DNA of 64,000 bases from positions 186,001-250,000 of the forward strand of contig NZ_MJUX01000007.1 in the NCBI RefSeq assembly GCF_001927245.1, written 5' to 3'. Of this stretch, positions 1 through 9,337 are shown one piece after another (positions within the stretch are counted from its first letter, which is position 1; each line of letters opens with the position of its first letter). Under the pieces are notes generated by a model that worked only from the letters and a program-made list of their open reading frames with translations, was not told the DNA's origin and made no database searches. A program made the translations under genes and the position numbers. The DNA is from Acuticoccus yangtzensis. Lineage in GTDB: Bacteria > Pseudomonadota > Alphaproteobacteria > Rhizobiales > Amorphaceae.

Positions 1-1238
1 AGCCCCACGAGGTCGTTGAGGATGCGCTCGTCGTCCAGCTTCTCGCGCACCGCTGCGGCGCGGGCCTCGGCCAGCACCTCGCGGTCGGCCGGGTCGTCGC
101 TCGGCAGGTAGGTGCGGTAGACGCTCATCCCCTTCATCAGCCCGGTGATTCCCTCGCGCACCGTGGCGCGCCCATGGTCGCGCGCGCTGAGGTCGTCCGC
201 GAACAGGGTCAGGGCCAGCCCGGTCAAGCGCTGCAACTCGCCGGCGAGGTTGTGGGTCAGGATCTCCGTCTTCGCCCGGTCGGTCATCGCCTCGAGGTCG
301 GTGTCGGCAATGGCATCATAGGCGCTTTCCAGCGCGGCGAGACCGGCCGGATTGGTGAACAGCGCGGCCATGGCGGCGATGAACTCGTAGCCGGTCGTCC
401 CCTCCACCGGCCAAGGGCGCAGCCTCTCGTGCGCCTCCAAGATCTTCTCGACATAGACCGGGACGCCCGCCTCGGCCTTCAACCGGGCGAGGTAGCCTGA
501 GGGGTCGGACAGGCCGTCCACGTGGTCGACGCGCAGTCCCGTCACCGCCCCGTCACGAACGAGGCCCAGAATGGTGCGATGCACGTCGTCGAACACGGCC
601 GGGTCCTCGACGCGCACGCCGACGAGGCCCGTCACCTCGAAGAAGCGGCGATAGGTGAGCCCGTCGCGCCCCAGCCGCCAATAGGTCAGGCGGTAATTCT
701 GCGCCTCGTGCAGGGCGTGGACGTCGTCGATGCTCTCGGTGCCGGGTGCCAGCGGGAGCTCGGCGCCGGGGACGGCGAGGACGGGGCCCGCCTCGGTCTG
801 GCGCTTCGTGATGTCGCCGGCGGCGAGCGCGTCGCCGTAGGGCTGGCCCAGGATCGGCAGGATCAGCTTGCCCGCCGACCAGTCGATGTCGAAATGCCGC
901 GCATAACGCGAGGCGGTGCCGTGCCGGGCCACGTCGCGCCACCATGGGTTTTCCATGGACGCGGCCATATGGTTGGGCACGATGTCGATGATCAGGCCGA
1001 GGCCCGCGGCCTTCAGCGCCGCGGTGAGCTGCGCAAACCCCGCCTCGCCGCCCAATGTGGGGTCGAGGCGGTTGTGGTCGGTGACGTCGTAGCCGTGGGT
1101 CGAGCCCGACGTCGCCGCGAAGATCGGCGAGGCGTAGAGGTCGGTGATGCCGCAGCGGGCGAGGTGCGGCACGATCGCGGCCGCGTCCTCGAACGTGAAA
1201 CCGTTACGGAATTGAAGACGGTAGGTGGCGCCGGTCAT
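1..1238 (-). CDS. treY: Malto-oligosyltrehalose synthase, C-terminus cut by window edge
   Basis: GH13 intramolecular transglucosylase that converts the reducing-end alpha-1,4 bond of a malto-oligosaccharide to alpha,alpha-1,1, the first step of the TreY/TreZ trehalose route in the cytoplasm. The reading frame is open from the ATG at 1238 down to base 1, so about 412 N-terminal codons of a protein usually 700-900 residues long are present. The start MTGATYRLQF is typical of TreY, followed by YDVTDHNRLDP (region I), the nucleophile in LRVDHVDGLSDP and the acid/base in VEKILEAHERL. The gene overlaps the end of malQ by 35 bp, which implies cotranscription and probably translational coupling. Identification is strong; the remainder cannot be judged. 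Confidence 0.93.
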   Translation of the reverse strand, partial: MTGATYRLQFRNGFTFEDAAAIVPHLARCGITDLYASPIFAATSGSTHGYDVTDHNRLDPTLGGEAGFAQLTAALKAAGLGLIIDIVPNHMAASMENPWWRDVARHGTASRYARHFDIDWSAGKLILPILGQPYGDALAAGDITKRQTEAGPVLAVPGAELPLAPGTESIDDVHALHEAQNYRLTYWRLGRDGLTYRRFFEVTGLVGVRVEDPAVFDDVHRTILGLVRDGAVTGLRVDHVDGLSDPSGYLARLKAEAGVPVYVEKILEAHERLRPWPVEGTTGYEFIAAMAALFTNPAGLAALESAYDAIADTDLEAMTDRAKTEILTHNLAGELQRLTGLALTLFADDLSARDHGRATVREGITGLMKGMSVYRTYLPSDDPADREVLAEARAAAVREKLDDERILNDLVG

Positions 1239-3009
1239 GGAATCCCCTTCGCACCGCGCCGACCGCGGCCATCGTGCGCTGAAAACGCGCGGAACGGCCG
1301 ATGTCGGCGACGGTCAGCGGCAGTGTCCTCCTCCAATTCGGATGCTCGCGGTCCGTTCCCGGCAGATTGACCAGGCGCCGGCCGCCGACCACATCCTCGA
1401 GCCGCACCGCATAGAGGCGGGACGCGGTGCGCGCACCCAGCCGATGGAAGGCGGCGACGATGCCGTCATCGAGCGCGCCGGCCGCCCGTGACGGGGGCAG
1501 CCCGGCCTCGGCCAGCATGGCCGCTTTCTCGCCCGTGCGCCAGGCGTGCTCATGCCGCGCCACGCCGGCGTCGATCCGCCCCAGCGCCAGGCGCAGGTCG
1601 ATCTCGTCCCCCTGCCACCATGCCTCCAGCGGCGCGATGTCGTGGGTGGACAGGCAGGCGAGCGCGTCGGCCGGGTAGCGCGCCGGAGGACGCATGCCGT
1701 GGGCGTCGCGCTCGAAGGAGACGATGCGCATGGAGAAGAGGCGCCTGTCCGCCATCCGCTCGCGAAAGCCGGGCGGCACGATGCCGAGGTCCTCGCCGAT
1801 CGCCATGGCGCGGTGCGTGCGCGTGGCGTTCACCACCTGGTCGGTCAGGCCAGGCTGGCGCACATAGGCGCCTTCGCGGGCGGTGAGACCGTCAGGAATC
1901 AGCCACAGCCGTTCGAGCCCCATGGCGTGGTCGATGCGCATGGCCCCGGCATCGGCCATCACCGCATCCATCACCGCGCGGTACGGGGCGAAATCGCGGT
2001 CGACGAGAGCCGAGGGCGAGAGCGGGGCGAGGCCCCAATCCTGCCCGTCGAGCGAGAAGAGGTCGGGCGGGCAGCCGATGCGCAGGCCGCGCAGCGCCAG
2101 CGACGGATCGGCCCAGGTGGACGCTCCGTCCGGCGCCTCGCCCACCGCAAGGTCGAGATAGAGGCCGATGCGCATGCCAGCGGCGAGGCAGGCCGCCTGC
2201 GTGGCGGCAAGCTGCGTCTCGGCGATGTATTGCAGCCAGAGATGAAAGGCGATCTCGTCCCGATGCGCTGCGGCGAAGGCGAGCACTTGGGGGCTGGCGC
2301 GGTCCTGATAGGCGGCGGGCCATCCCATCCACCCGGCCCCGTGACCCTGCGCCGCCATGTGGTGCGACAGAGCCTCGAACAGCGCGAATCCGGCTGCCTC
2401 CTCGCCCTTCCGCGCGGCGTGACGCGCGGCGGCGTCACGGTCCGCCTCGCCCACCAACGGGTCGCCGGACCGCCACGCCTGGTGGATCTTCTTCAGGATG
2501 GTCAGCTTGGCGCTGGCGACGGCGGAATAGTCCACCTCGTCCTCGGCCGGCGGGACCGACACCATCTCGGCCATATAAGGGTGGTAGCCCGGCACCTCGT
2601 CTACCGCGATGATCAGCGGGTTCAGCCTGCGCCGGTCGGACGGGGAGAAGGGCGAGGCATTCTCGGGCGCGGCCGTGAACAGCGCGTGCAGCGGGTTGAG
2701 GCCGATGAAATCGCACCCCGTCTGCGCAAACACCGGGATCAGTGCCTTGAGATCGCCGAGGTCGCCGATGCCGAGATTGCGCTCCGAGCGCAGTTGATAG
2801 AGCTGCAGCGCCACGCCGAAGGCACGGGTTTCGTCCAGCCAGTCCGGCACGAAGGCGGTTGCGCCGGTGGACGGCGGAAGCGCAGGCGGCGTGCCCAGAA
2901 TGTCGACGAGGGCACGCTTGGCCGCGTCGGACACCGGGGCGGCGTCCTCTCCCGGCCGCTCCAGAACGACACCGGCCGCGCGCGCGGCCCGGTCCAGCGC
3001 CTCGCTCAT
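1204..3009 (-). CDS. malQ: 4-alpha-glucanotransferase (amylomaltase)
   Basis: GH77 enzyme of 601 residues that transfers maltodextrin segments between alpha-1,4-glucans, releasing glucose and lengthening or trimming chains. GH13/GH77 clan residues are visible in order: nucleophile Asp in GAMRIDHAMGLERLW, acid/base Glu in AIGEDLGIVPP and transition-state Asp in LSTHDIAPLEAWW. The N-terminal LRSERNLGIGDLGDL segment is the usual MalQ fingerprint. The ATG overlaps the treZ stop by 4 bp (ATGA), and its own 3' end overlaps treY, so treZ-malQ-treY are read as one translationally linked block. In this cluster it probably recycles the short oligosaccharides left by GlgX or TreYZ. Confidence 0.93.
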   Translation of the reverse strand: MSEALDRAARAAGVVLERPGEDAAPVSDAAKRALVDILGTPPALPPSTGATAFVPDWLDETRAFGVALQLYQLRSERNLGIGDLGDLKALIPVFAQTGCDFIGLNPLHALFTAAPENASPFSPSDRRRLNPLIIAVDEVPGYHPYMAEMVSVPPAEDEVDYSAVASAKLTILKKIHQAWRSGDPLVGEADRDAAARHAARKGEEAAGFALFEALSHHMAAQGHGAGWMGWPAAYQDRASPQVLAFAAAHRDEIAFHLWLQYIAETQLAATQAACLAAGMRIGLYLDLAVGEAPDGASTWADPSLALRGLRIGCPPDLFSLDGQDWGLAPLSPSALVDRDFAPYRAVMDAVMADAGAMRIDHAMGLERLWLIPDGLTAREGAYVRQPGLTDQVVNATRTHRAMAIGEDLGIVPPGFRERMADRRLFSMRIVSFERDAHGMRPPARYPADALACLSTHDIAPLEAWWQGDEIDLRLALGRIDAGVARHEHAWRTGEKAAMLAEAGLPPSRAAGALDDGIVAAFHRLGARTASRLYAVRLEDVVGGRRLVNLPGTDREHPNWRRTLPLTVADIGRSARFQRTMAAVGAVRRGFHDRRHLPSSIP

Positions 3010-4802
3010 GCGGCGTCCAGCGTGAGGATGACGCTGTGCGCCTCGCGCGTCGGCGGCATCGCCCGCATCTCGCCCCGCGACACGGCGATGAGGATCTCCT
3101 TGTCCGGGATCGCCCCGGCGTCCTCAGCGGTCATGTTGATGTACATGCCGAGAACCGCCCCGTCCGCCATCGTCCACTCGACGTCGACGACGCCGTCGGC
3201 CGCCTTGAGGACGCGCCCCACCTTGGGCGCCTCGCCCGTCATGCGCGGAACGACGTGGTCGCGCCGCACGGCGAGGAGCATGCGGTAGAGCTCCAGCCAC
3301 CGCCTCCCCTCGTCGGTCTCCGCCTTCGCCCAGTCGATGGTGCTGGCGGTGAAGGTCGACAGCGCGTTCGGATCGGGAATGTCCTCGCGCGTGTCGGGGT
3401 CGATGAAGGCGTCGAACTTGGAGAACTCGTTGCGGCGGCCCTTGCGGACGGCCTCGGCCAGCTCCCCGTCGAAATCGCAGAAGAAGCAGAAGGGGTTGGT
3501 TTCGCCCCACTCCTCCCCCATCCACAGCAGCGGGATCTGCGGCATGAGGAGGAGCACCGCGGTGAAGACGGTCACCATCTCCCGGTCCGACAGGTCGATC
3601 AGCCGTTCCCCGAAGGCCCGGTTGCCGACCTGGTCGTGGTTCTGGTTGAACACGACGCAGGACAAGAGCGGCTGGCCGGTCGAGTCCACGCCGCGCGCCG
3701 TATTGTCGTGCATCTTCGACGGCTCGCCCTGGAAGATGAAGCCTTCCGTCAGCGCCCGCGCCAGCTTCTTCCACCGGTCCTCGACGAAGTCGGCATAGTA
3801 TCCCTCCGTGTCGCCGGTCGCGATCGGGTGGATGACGTTGTGGTAATCGTCGTTCCACTCGCCGGTGAAGAGCGTGGGTTCGCCGTTTTCGTAAGGGTGC
3901 AGGAAGATGACATTGCGCTCATCTTCTGTGTGCAGATGGATCGGCCGGTCGAACTCAGCGCGGATGCGTTTGGCCATCGCCTCCAGGAGGTGCTCCTCGG
4001 AGGTGTCCTTGATATGGTCGATGGCGTCGAAGCGCAGCCCGTCGAGGTTGAATTCCTTCAGCCAGGTCAGCGGGTTCTCGATGAAGTAGGCGCGCACCGC
4101 CGGCTCGTCGAAGGCGATCGCCGCGCCCCAAGGGGTGTGCCGGTCCGCATGGAAGAAGGGCTTGGCGTACTTGCCGAGATAGTTCCCGTCCGGACCGAAG
4201 TGGTTGTAGACCACGTCGAGGAAGACCATCAGCCCGTTGGCGTGGGCCGCGTCGACGAAGGCGCGGAAATCGTCCGGCGTGCCGTAGCAGGTGTGGGGCG
4301 CGTAGAGGAGCACGCCGTCGTAGCCCCAGCCGCGATTGCCGCCGAAATGGGCGAGCGGCAGCACCTCCACCGCGGTGATGCCGAGTTCGGCGAGGTGCGG
4401 CAGCTTGGCGATGGCGGCCTGAAAGGTCCCCTCCGGCGTGAAGGTGCCGACGTGCATCTCGTAGATCACCGTCTCGGCCCAGGGGCGGCCCTTCCACGGC
4501 GTCTTCCACGTGAAAGCGTTCGGGTCGACCAGCTTGGACGGGCCGTGGACGGACTCCATCTGCCCGCGTGCGGCCGGGTCCGGCACGGCGAATCCGTCGT
4601 CCAGCACGAAGGAATAGGCGCCGCCGACGGGCACCTTGTCGGTGATCAGCTCGAACCAGCCGCCATCCTGGCGCTGCATGGGAAGGTCACCGGCATCGCA
4701 GCGCAGCTTCAGCGCGGTCTCGTCCGGCGCCCAAAGGCGGAAGCGGGCGCGCCCGTCGCCGGTCAGCGTGGCCCCCCAGGTGGTCGCAAATGCGTTGCTC
4801 AC
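3006..4802 (-). CDS. treZ: Malto-oligosyltrehalose trehalohydrolase
   Basis: GH13 hydrolase of 598 residues that cleaves the alpha-1,4 bond next to the terminal trehalose unit made by TreY, releasing free trehalose. An N-terminal immunoglobulin-like CBM48-type domain (about residues 8-95, FRLWAPDE) precedes the barrel. Catalytic motifs are LDGLRFDAIDHIKD (nucleophile), LHTEDERN (acid/base) and NHDQVGNRA. The start is a GTG at 4802 with GGGAGAG a few bases upstream. The 139-bp gap to glgX on its 5' side contains no gene; on the 3' side it overlaps malQ. TreY and TreZ together define a glucan-degrading trehalose route. Confidence 0.94.
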   Translation of the reverse strand: MSNAFATTWGATLTGDGRARFRLWAPDETALKLRCDAGDLPMQRQDGGWFELITDKVPVGGAYSFVLDDGFAVPDPAARGQMESVHGPSKLVDPNAFTWKTPWKGRPWAETVIYEMHVGTFTPEGTFQAAIAKLPHLAELGITAVEVLPLAHFGGNRGWGYDGVLLYAPHTCYGTPDDFRAFVDAAHANGLMVFLDVVYNHFGPDGNYLGKYAKPFFHADRHTPWGAAIAFDEPAVRAYFIENPLTWLKEFNLDGLRFDAIDHIKDTSEEHLLEAMAKRIRAEFDRPIHLHTEDERNVIFLHPYENGEPTLFTGEWNDDYHNVIHPIATGDTEGYYADFVEDRWKKLARALTEGFIFQGEPSKMHDNTARGVDSTGQPLLSCVVFNQNHDQVGNRAFGERLIDLSDREMVTVFTAVLLLMPQIPLLWMGEEWGETNPFCFFCDFDGELAEAVRKGRRNEFSKFDAFIDPDTREDIPDPNALSTFTASTIDWAKAETDEGRRWLELYRMLLAVRRDHVVPRMTGEAPKVGRVLKAADGVVDVEWTMADGAVLGMYINMTAEDAGAIPDKEILIAVSRGEMRAMPPTREAHSVILTLDAA

Positions 4803-4941
4803 AGTCTCTCCCGAAGCTCGTAGGGCCTTGGCAGCACGGCGCTTGGACCGGCTGCACCGGCGAAGATGCAGCGTTCGCCGTGCAACTCAAGGGCCGAGTT
4901 GAAGCGCCGCGTCGATCGGGTGGCGGGCGGCGCCTCCGGCC

Positions 4942-7026
4942 TCAGTCCAAGACCTGGCCGACGAGCCCGAGCATGGACCGCCCCGGCACCTTGAAGGGCG
5001 CCACGAGGTCCGGCCCCTCCCCCGGCTCGTGCACCCAGCCGTCCACCGTCTCGAACAGGAGGCTCCAGGTGAAGCCGTCGAGCGGCGGGCACAGGGCGAA
5101 CTCCATGTCCGCTTCCAGCGCGTTGAAGAAGACGATGGCGCGCGCATCCCCCAGCGCCAGCACCATGCCGAGCACCTTCGGGTCCACCTCGTGCCAATCG
5201 AGGTCGTTCATCTCCGCCCCGTCCGGCCGCAGCCAGCAGATGTCCTTGGCTTCGTCCTGGCCCTTCAGCGGATCGCCGTGCAGGAAGCGCGGCTGGTGGA
5301 AGATGCCGAGCTTCTGCCGGACCCGGATCAGCTCGCGCACGAAGGTGCGGAAGTTCACCTCCTGGTCGCTGTCCTCGCCCCAATTGAGCCACGAGAACTC
5401 GGTGTCCTGGCAGTAGCCGTTGTTGTTGCCGAACTGGCTGCGGCCGATCTCGTCGCCCATCAGGATCATCGGCGTGCCCTGGCTGACGAGGAGCGTCGCG
5501 ATCATGTTGCGGCGCATCCTGTCGCGCAACGCGAGGATGCCGGGATCGTCGGTGATCCCCTCCACGCCCCAGTTGAAGGACCGGTTGTCGCCGTGCCCGT
5601 CGCGGTTGTCCTCGCCGTTCGCCTCGTTGTGCTTCTCGTTGTAGGTGACGAGGTCGATGAGGGTGAAGCCGTCGTGGGCGGTGACGAAGTTGACCGACGA
5701 CCAGGGCTTGCGGCCATGATTGTCGTAGATGTCGGCCGAGCCCAGAAGGTTGGAGGCGAGCGCCGGAAGATGGTGCGGATCGCCCCGCCAATAGGAGCGG
5801 ATATCGTCGCGGTAGCGCCCGTTCCACTCCGCCCAGCCCGGCGGGAAATTGCCGACCTGGTAGCCGTCCGGGCCGAGGTCCCACGGCTCGGCGATCATCT
5901 TGACGTTCTGCAGCACCGGGTCCTGCATCACCGCGTCCAGCCAGGCGGACGAGCGGTCGAAGCCATGATGCTCGCGGCTCATGGCGGGGGCGAGGTCGAA
6001 GCGGAAGCCGTCCACCTTGCAGACCTCGACCCAGTAACGCAGCGAGTCCATCACCATCTGCATCACCCGAGGGTGGGCGACGTTGACGGTGTTGCCGCAG
6101 CCGGTGGTGTCGAAATAATAGCGCTTGTCTTCGGCGAGGATGTAGTAGCTCGCGTTGTCGATGCCCCTGAAGGACAGCGTCGGGCCGAGCTGGTGACCCT
6201 CGGCGGTGTGGTTATAGACGACGTCGAGCAGCACCTCGATGCCCGCCTCGTGCAGCCGCCGCACCATGTGCTTGAACTCGTGATGGCCCGAGCCGCGGCT
6301 GATGTAGCGCGCGGCCGGGGCGAAGAAGCTCAGCGTGTTGTAGCCCCAATAATTGTGCAGGCCCTGCTCCAGCAGATGCCGGTCGTCGGGGAAATAGTGC
6401 ACCGGCATCAGCTCGATCGACGTGACGCCGAGCTTCACGAGGTATTCGATCACCCGCGGGTCGGCGAGGCCGGCGAAGGTCCCGCGCATGTGGTCCGGCA
6501 CGTCCGGATGCATCGCCGACATGCCTTTGACATGCGCTTCGTAGATGATCGTGTCCGTCCACGGCACCTTGGGCGAGACGTGGTTGCCCCAGGTGAAGGC
6601 CTCGTCGACGACGACGCATTTGGGCATGGCGGGCCCTGAATCGCGGCGGTCGAAGGAGAGGTCTTCGCGGGTGGAGCCGACGCGGTAGCCGAACATGGAA
6701 TCCTGCCACCGCAGGTCGCCCTTCACCGCCCTGGCGTATGGGTCGATCAGGAGTTTGTTCGGGTTGAAGCGGTGGCCCTCCATCGGATCATAGGGGCCGT
6801 GGACGCGGTAGCCGTAGAGCTGGCCGGGGCGGATGTCGGGCAGGTAGGCATGCCAGATGTCGTGCGTATATTCCGGCATCGTGATCCGGTCGGTCTCCCG
6901 ACGCCCGGACCGCTCGAACAGGCACAGCTCGACCTTCGTGGCGTTGGCGGAGAAGAGGGCGAAATTCGTCCCCGACCCGTCCCATGTCGCCCCCAGCGGA
7001 CCGGGGGACCCTGGCTCAATTCGCAT
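4942..7026 (-). CDS. glgX: Glycogen debranching enzyme (isoamylase type)
   Basis: GH13_11 alpha-1,6-glucosidase of 694 residues that removes branches from glycogen-like glucan or limit dextrin and so gives TreY linear substrates; in TreXYZ clusters the same enzyme is called TreX. An N-terminal CBM48 domain begins near GATWDGSGTNFALFSANA. Catalytic motifs are VDGFRFDLAPAMSRE, MIAEPWDLGPDGYQVG and VTAHDGFTLIDL, and the family signature DEIGRSQFGNNNGYCQD is intact. The chosen ATG has a weak Shine-Dalgarno, so the start may shift slightly. It lies 112 bp downstream of glgB on the same strand and is probably in the same transcript. Confidence 0.94.
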   Translation of the reverse strand: MRIEPGSPGPLGATWDGSGTNFALFSANATKVELCLFERSGRRETDRITMPEYTHDIWHAYLPDIRPGQLYGYRVHGPYDPMEGHRFNPNKLLIDPYARAVKGDLRWQDSMFGYRVGSTREDLSFDRRDSGPAMPKCVVVDEAFTWGNHVSPKVPWTDTIIYEAHVKGMSAMHPDVPDHMRGTFAGLADPRVIEYLVKLGVTSIELMPVHYFPDDRHLLEQGLHNYWGYNTLSFFAPAARYISRGSGHHEFKHMVRRLHEAGIEVLLDVVYNHTAEGHQLGPTLSFRGIDNASYYILAEDKRYYFDTTGCGNTVNVAHPRVMQMVMDSLRYWVEVCKVDGFRFDLAPAMSREHHGFDRSSAWLDAVMQDPVLQNVKMIAEPWDLGPDGYQVGNFPPGWAEWNGRYRDDIRSYWRGDPHHLPALASNLLGSADIYDNHGRKPWSSVNFVTAHDGFTLIDLVTYNEKHNEANGEDNRDGHGDNRSFNWGVEGITDDPGILALRDRMRRNMIATLLVSQGTPMILMGDEIGRSQFGNNNGYCQDTEFSWLNWGEDSDQEVNFRTFVRELIRVRQKLGIFHQPRFLHGDPLKGQDEAKDICWLRPDGAEMNDLDWHEVDPKVLGMVLALGDARAIVFFNALEADMEFALCPPLDGFTWSLLFETVDGWVHEPGEGPDLVAPFKVPGRSMLGLVGQVLD

Positions 7027-7138
7027 TCAGTCCGACCATTTGGCGCATTCGGGCAAGGTGTACGCCCCTCGCCCAAGGGAAAGCGCGCACATCAGAACAT
7101 AAAGCATGATCAATGATCGCACGCTGCTGGATCATGCC

Positions 7139-9337
7139 TCAATGAGGCACGAAAATGAGCGCCCCGAGCGGCGGCAATGTCAACTCGCAAGAGAATGGCC
7201 GGCCGTGATAGGCCTGTTCTTCCACGATGACGGCGCCTGAATTGCCGACATTCGATCCGCCGTAGACAGATGAATCCGTATTCATCGCCTCACGCCAGCG
7301 CCCGCCCGCCGGGAAACCGATTCGGTAATTGGATCTCACCACGGGCGTGAAGTTGAGAACCACCACGACCGGGGAACGGTCGGCGGCGTAACGCACGAAG
7401 GCGAACACCGAGGACTGGCTATCCGCCGCGTCGATCCACTCGAACCCATCGGGATCACAGTCCCGCTCATGCAAGGCCGACGTGGTCTTGTAGAGCGTGT
7501 TGAGGTCGCGGATGAGATCTTGGATGCCCTGATGCATCGGGTCGACGAGCAGGTGCCAGTCGAGCGATTGATCGTGGTTCCACTCTTTTTCCTGCGCGAA
7601 CTCGCCGCCCATGAAGAGCAGTTTCTTGCCGGGGTGGGTCCACATGAAGGCGTAATAGGCGCGCAGGTTGGCGAACTTCTGCCAACGGTCGCCCGGCATC
7701 TTGTTGATGAGCGAGCCTTTGCCGTGAACCACCTCGTCGTGGCTGAGCGGCAGAATGAAGTCCTCCGAAAAGGCGTAGTGCAGGCCGAAGGTGATGGAAT
7801 CGTGGTGCCAGCGCCGGTGCACGGGCTCTTCCTGCATGTAATGCAGGGTGTCGTGCATCCAGCCCATATTCCATTTGAAGTTGAAGCCGAGGCCGCCGTC
7901 CTTCACCGGGCGCGAGACCTGCGGGAAGGCGGTCGATTCCTCGGCGGCGGTGAACGCGCCGTCGTCGCGCTCGGCGATGCGCTCGTTTAGCGAGCGCAGG
8001 AAGTCGATGGATTCCAGGTTCTCCCGGCCGCCATACTTGTTCGGCACCCAGTCGTTGCCGCGCGAATAGTCGCGGTAGAGCATGGAGGCGACGGCATCCA
8101 CCCGAAGCCCGTCCACGTGGTAGCGGTCGACCCAGAAGAGCCCGTTGGCCTCCAGGAAGTTCGCCACCTCGTTGCGGCCGAGATTGTAGATGAGGGTGTT
8201 CCAGTCCTTGTGGAACCCCTCGCGCGGGTCGGCGTGCTCGTAGAGCGCGGTGCCGTCGAAGTTGCCGAGGCCGTGCTGGTCGGTCGGGAAGTGGGCGGGC
8301 ACCCAGTCGATGATGACGCCGATCCCCTCCTGATGCGCCTTCTCGACGAAGCGGGCGAACCCTTCGGGCGTCCCGAAGCGCGAGGTCGGCGCATAAAGGC
8401 CGATCGGCTGGTAGCCCCACGAGCCGGAGAACGGATGCTCGGAGATCGGCAGAAGCTCGATATGGGTGAAGCCGAGCGACTTGGCGTAAGGGATCAGCTC
8501 GTCGGCCAGCTCGTCGTAGTTGAGGTAGGTGTTACCGTCACCGCGCCGCCAGGAGCCGAGGTGCACCTCGTAGATGGAGACCGGCGCGGCGCGGTCGTTG
8601 GCACCGGAGCGCTCGGCCATCCATGCGGCGTCGTCCCAGTCGTAGTCGATCAGACCGTGGACCACGGATGAGGTGTCCGGCGGCACCTCGGTGGCGAAGG
8701 CGAGCGGGTCCATCTTCAGCGGCAGCAAATTGCCGTGCGCGCCGATGATCTCGTACTTGTAATAAAGGCCCTTGGAGATGCCGGGGATGAAGATCTCCCA
8801 GACGCCGATCTCCTGGCGCAGGCGCATGACGTGGCGCCGCCCGTCCCAGCCGTTGAAGTCACCCACCACAGAGACGCGCTTGGCGTTGGGAGCCCAGACG
8901 CCGAAATAGACGCCCTCCACCCCGCCGACGGTGGTGGGGTGGGAGCCGAGGCGCTCATAGAGCTTCTGATGCCGCCCCTCGGCCATCAGGTAGACGTCCA
9001 TGTCTCCGAGGATCGAACCGAAGCGGTAGGGATCGTCGGCCAGCCAGGTGTGCGAGCCGGAGCCGAGCTTCAGCCGGTACTCGAACGGTTCGCGCCGGTC
9101 GAGCACCAGGGAGAAGAGCCCGTCCGGGTGGATCTTCTCCATCGGCAGGGCGGACTTGCCCGCCTTGTCGGTGAGGCTGACGGTCTCCACGTGGGGCGCG
9201 AAGGTGCGGACATAAAGGCGGCGCCCGTCCTCGGAGGCGTGCATCCCGAGGATCGAGAATGGATCGGAATGCCGCCCGGTGACGATCGCTTCGGCCGCGG
9301 AAGGCTCCAGGTCGTCGCGCAGGCGGGTCTCAGTCAT
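7139..9337 (-). CDS. glgB: 1,4-alpha-glucan branching enzyme
   Basis: GH13_9 enzyme of 732 residues that cuts an alpha-1,4 chain and re-attaches it as an alpha-1,6 branch; in the GlgE pathway it branches the linear glucan made from maltose-1-phosphate. Order of domains: N1 and CBM48 domains (about 15-220, including [20 protein letters not shown]), barrel with [19 protein letters not shown] (nucleophile), [14 protein letters not shown] (acid/base) and [15 protein letters not shown], then a C-terminal beta domain. The frame is open further upstream, but the ATG at 9337 ([12 protein letters not shown]) gives the normal family length and overlaps the treS stop by only 8 bp, so it is preferred. 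Confidence 0.96.
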   Translation of the reverse strand: MTETRLRDDLEPSAAEAIVTGRHSDPFSILGMHASEDGRRLYVRTFAPHVETVSLTDKAGKSALPMEKIHPDGLFSLVLDRREPFEYRLKLGSGSHTWLADDPYRFGSILGDMDVYLMAEGRHQKLYERLGSHPTTVGGVEGVYFGVWAPNAKRVSVVGDFNGWDGRRHVMRLRQEIGVWEIFIPGISKGLYYKYEIIGAHGNLLPLKMDPLAFATEVPPDTSSVVHGLIDYDWDDAAWMAERSGANDRAAPVSIYEVHLGSWRRGDGNTYLNYDELADELIPYAKSLGFTHIELLPISEHPFSGSWGYQPIGLYAPTSRFGTPEGFARFVEKAHQEGIGVIIDWVPAHFPTDQHGLGNFDGTALYEHADPREGFHKDWNTLIYNLGRNEVANFLEANGLFWVDRYHVDGLRVDAVASMLYRDYSRGNDWVPNKYGGRENLESIDFLRSLNERIAERDDGAFTAAEESTAFPQVSRPVKDGGLGFNFKWNMGWMHDTLHYMQEEPVHRRWHHDSITFGLHYAFSEDFILPLSHDEVVHGKGSLINKMPGDRWQKFANLRAYYAFMWTHPGKKLLFMGGEFAQEKEWNHDQSLDWHLLVDPMHQGIQDLIRDLNTLYKTTSALHERDCDPDGFEWIDAADSQSSVFAFVRYAADRSPVVVVLNFTPVVRSNYRIGFPAGGRWREAMNTDSSVYGGSNVGNSGAVIVEEQAYHGRPFSCELTLPPLGALIFVPH

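Noticed and set aside
2859-4823. Plus-strand 654-codon open frame opposite treZ
   Set aside because: It is the GC-rich antisense shadow of treZ with Arg/Val-rich nonsense composition; treZ has complete catalytic motifs on the other strand.
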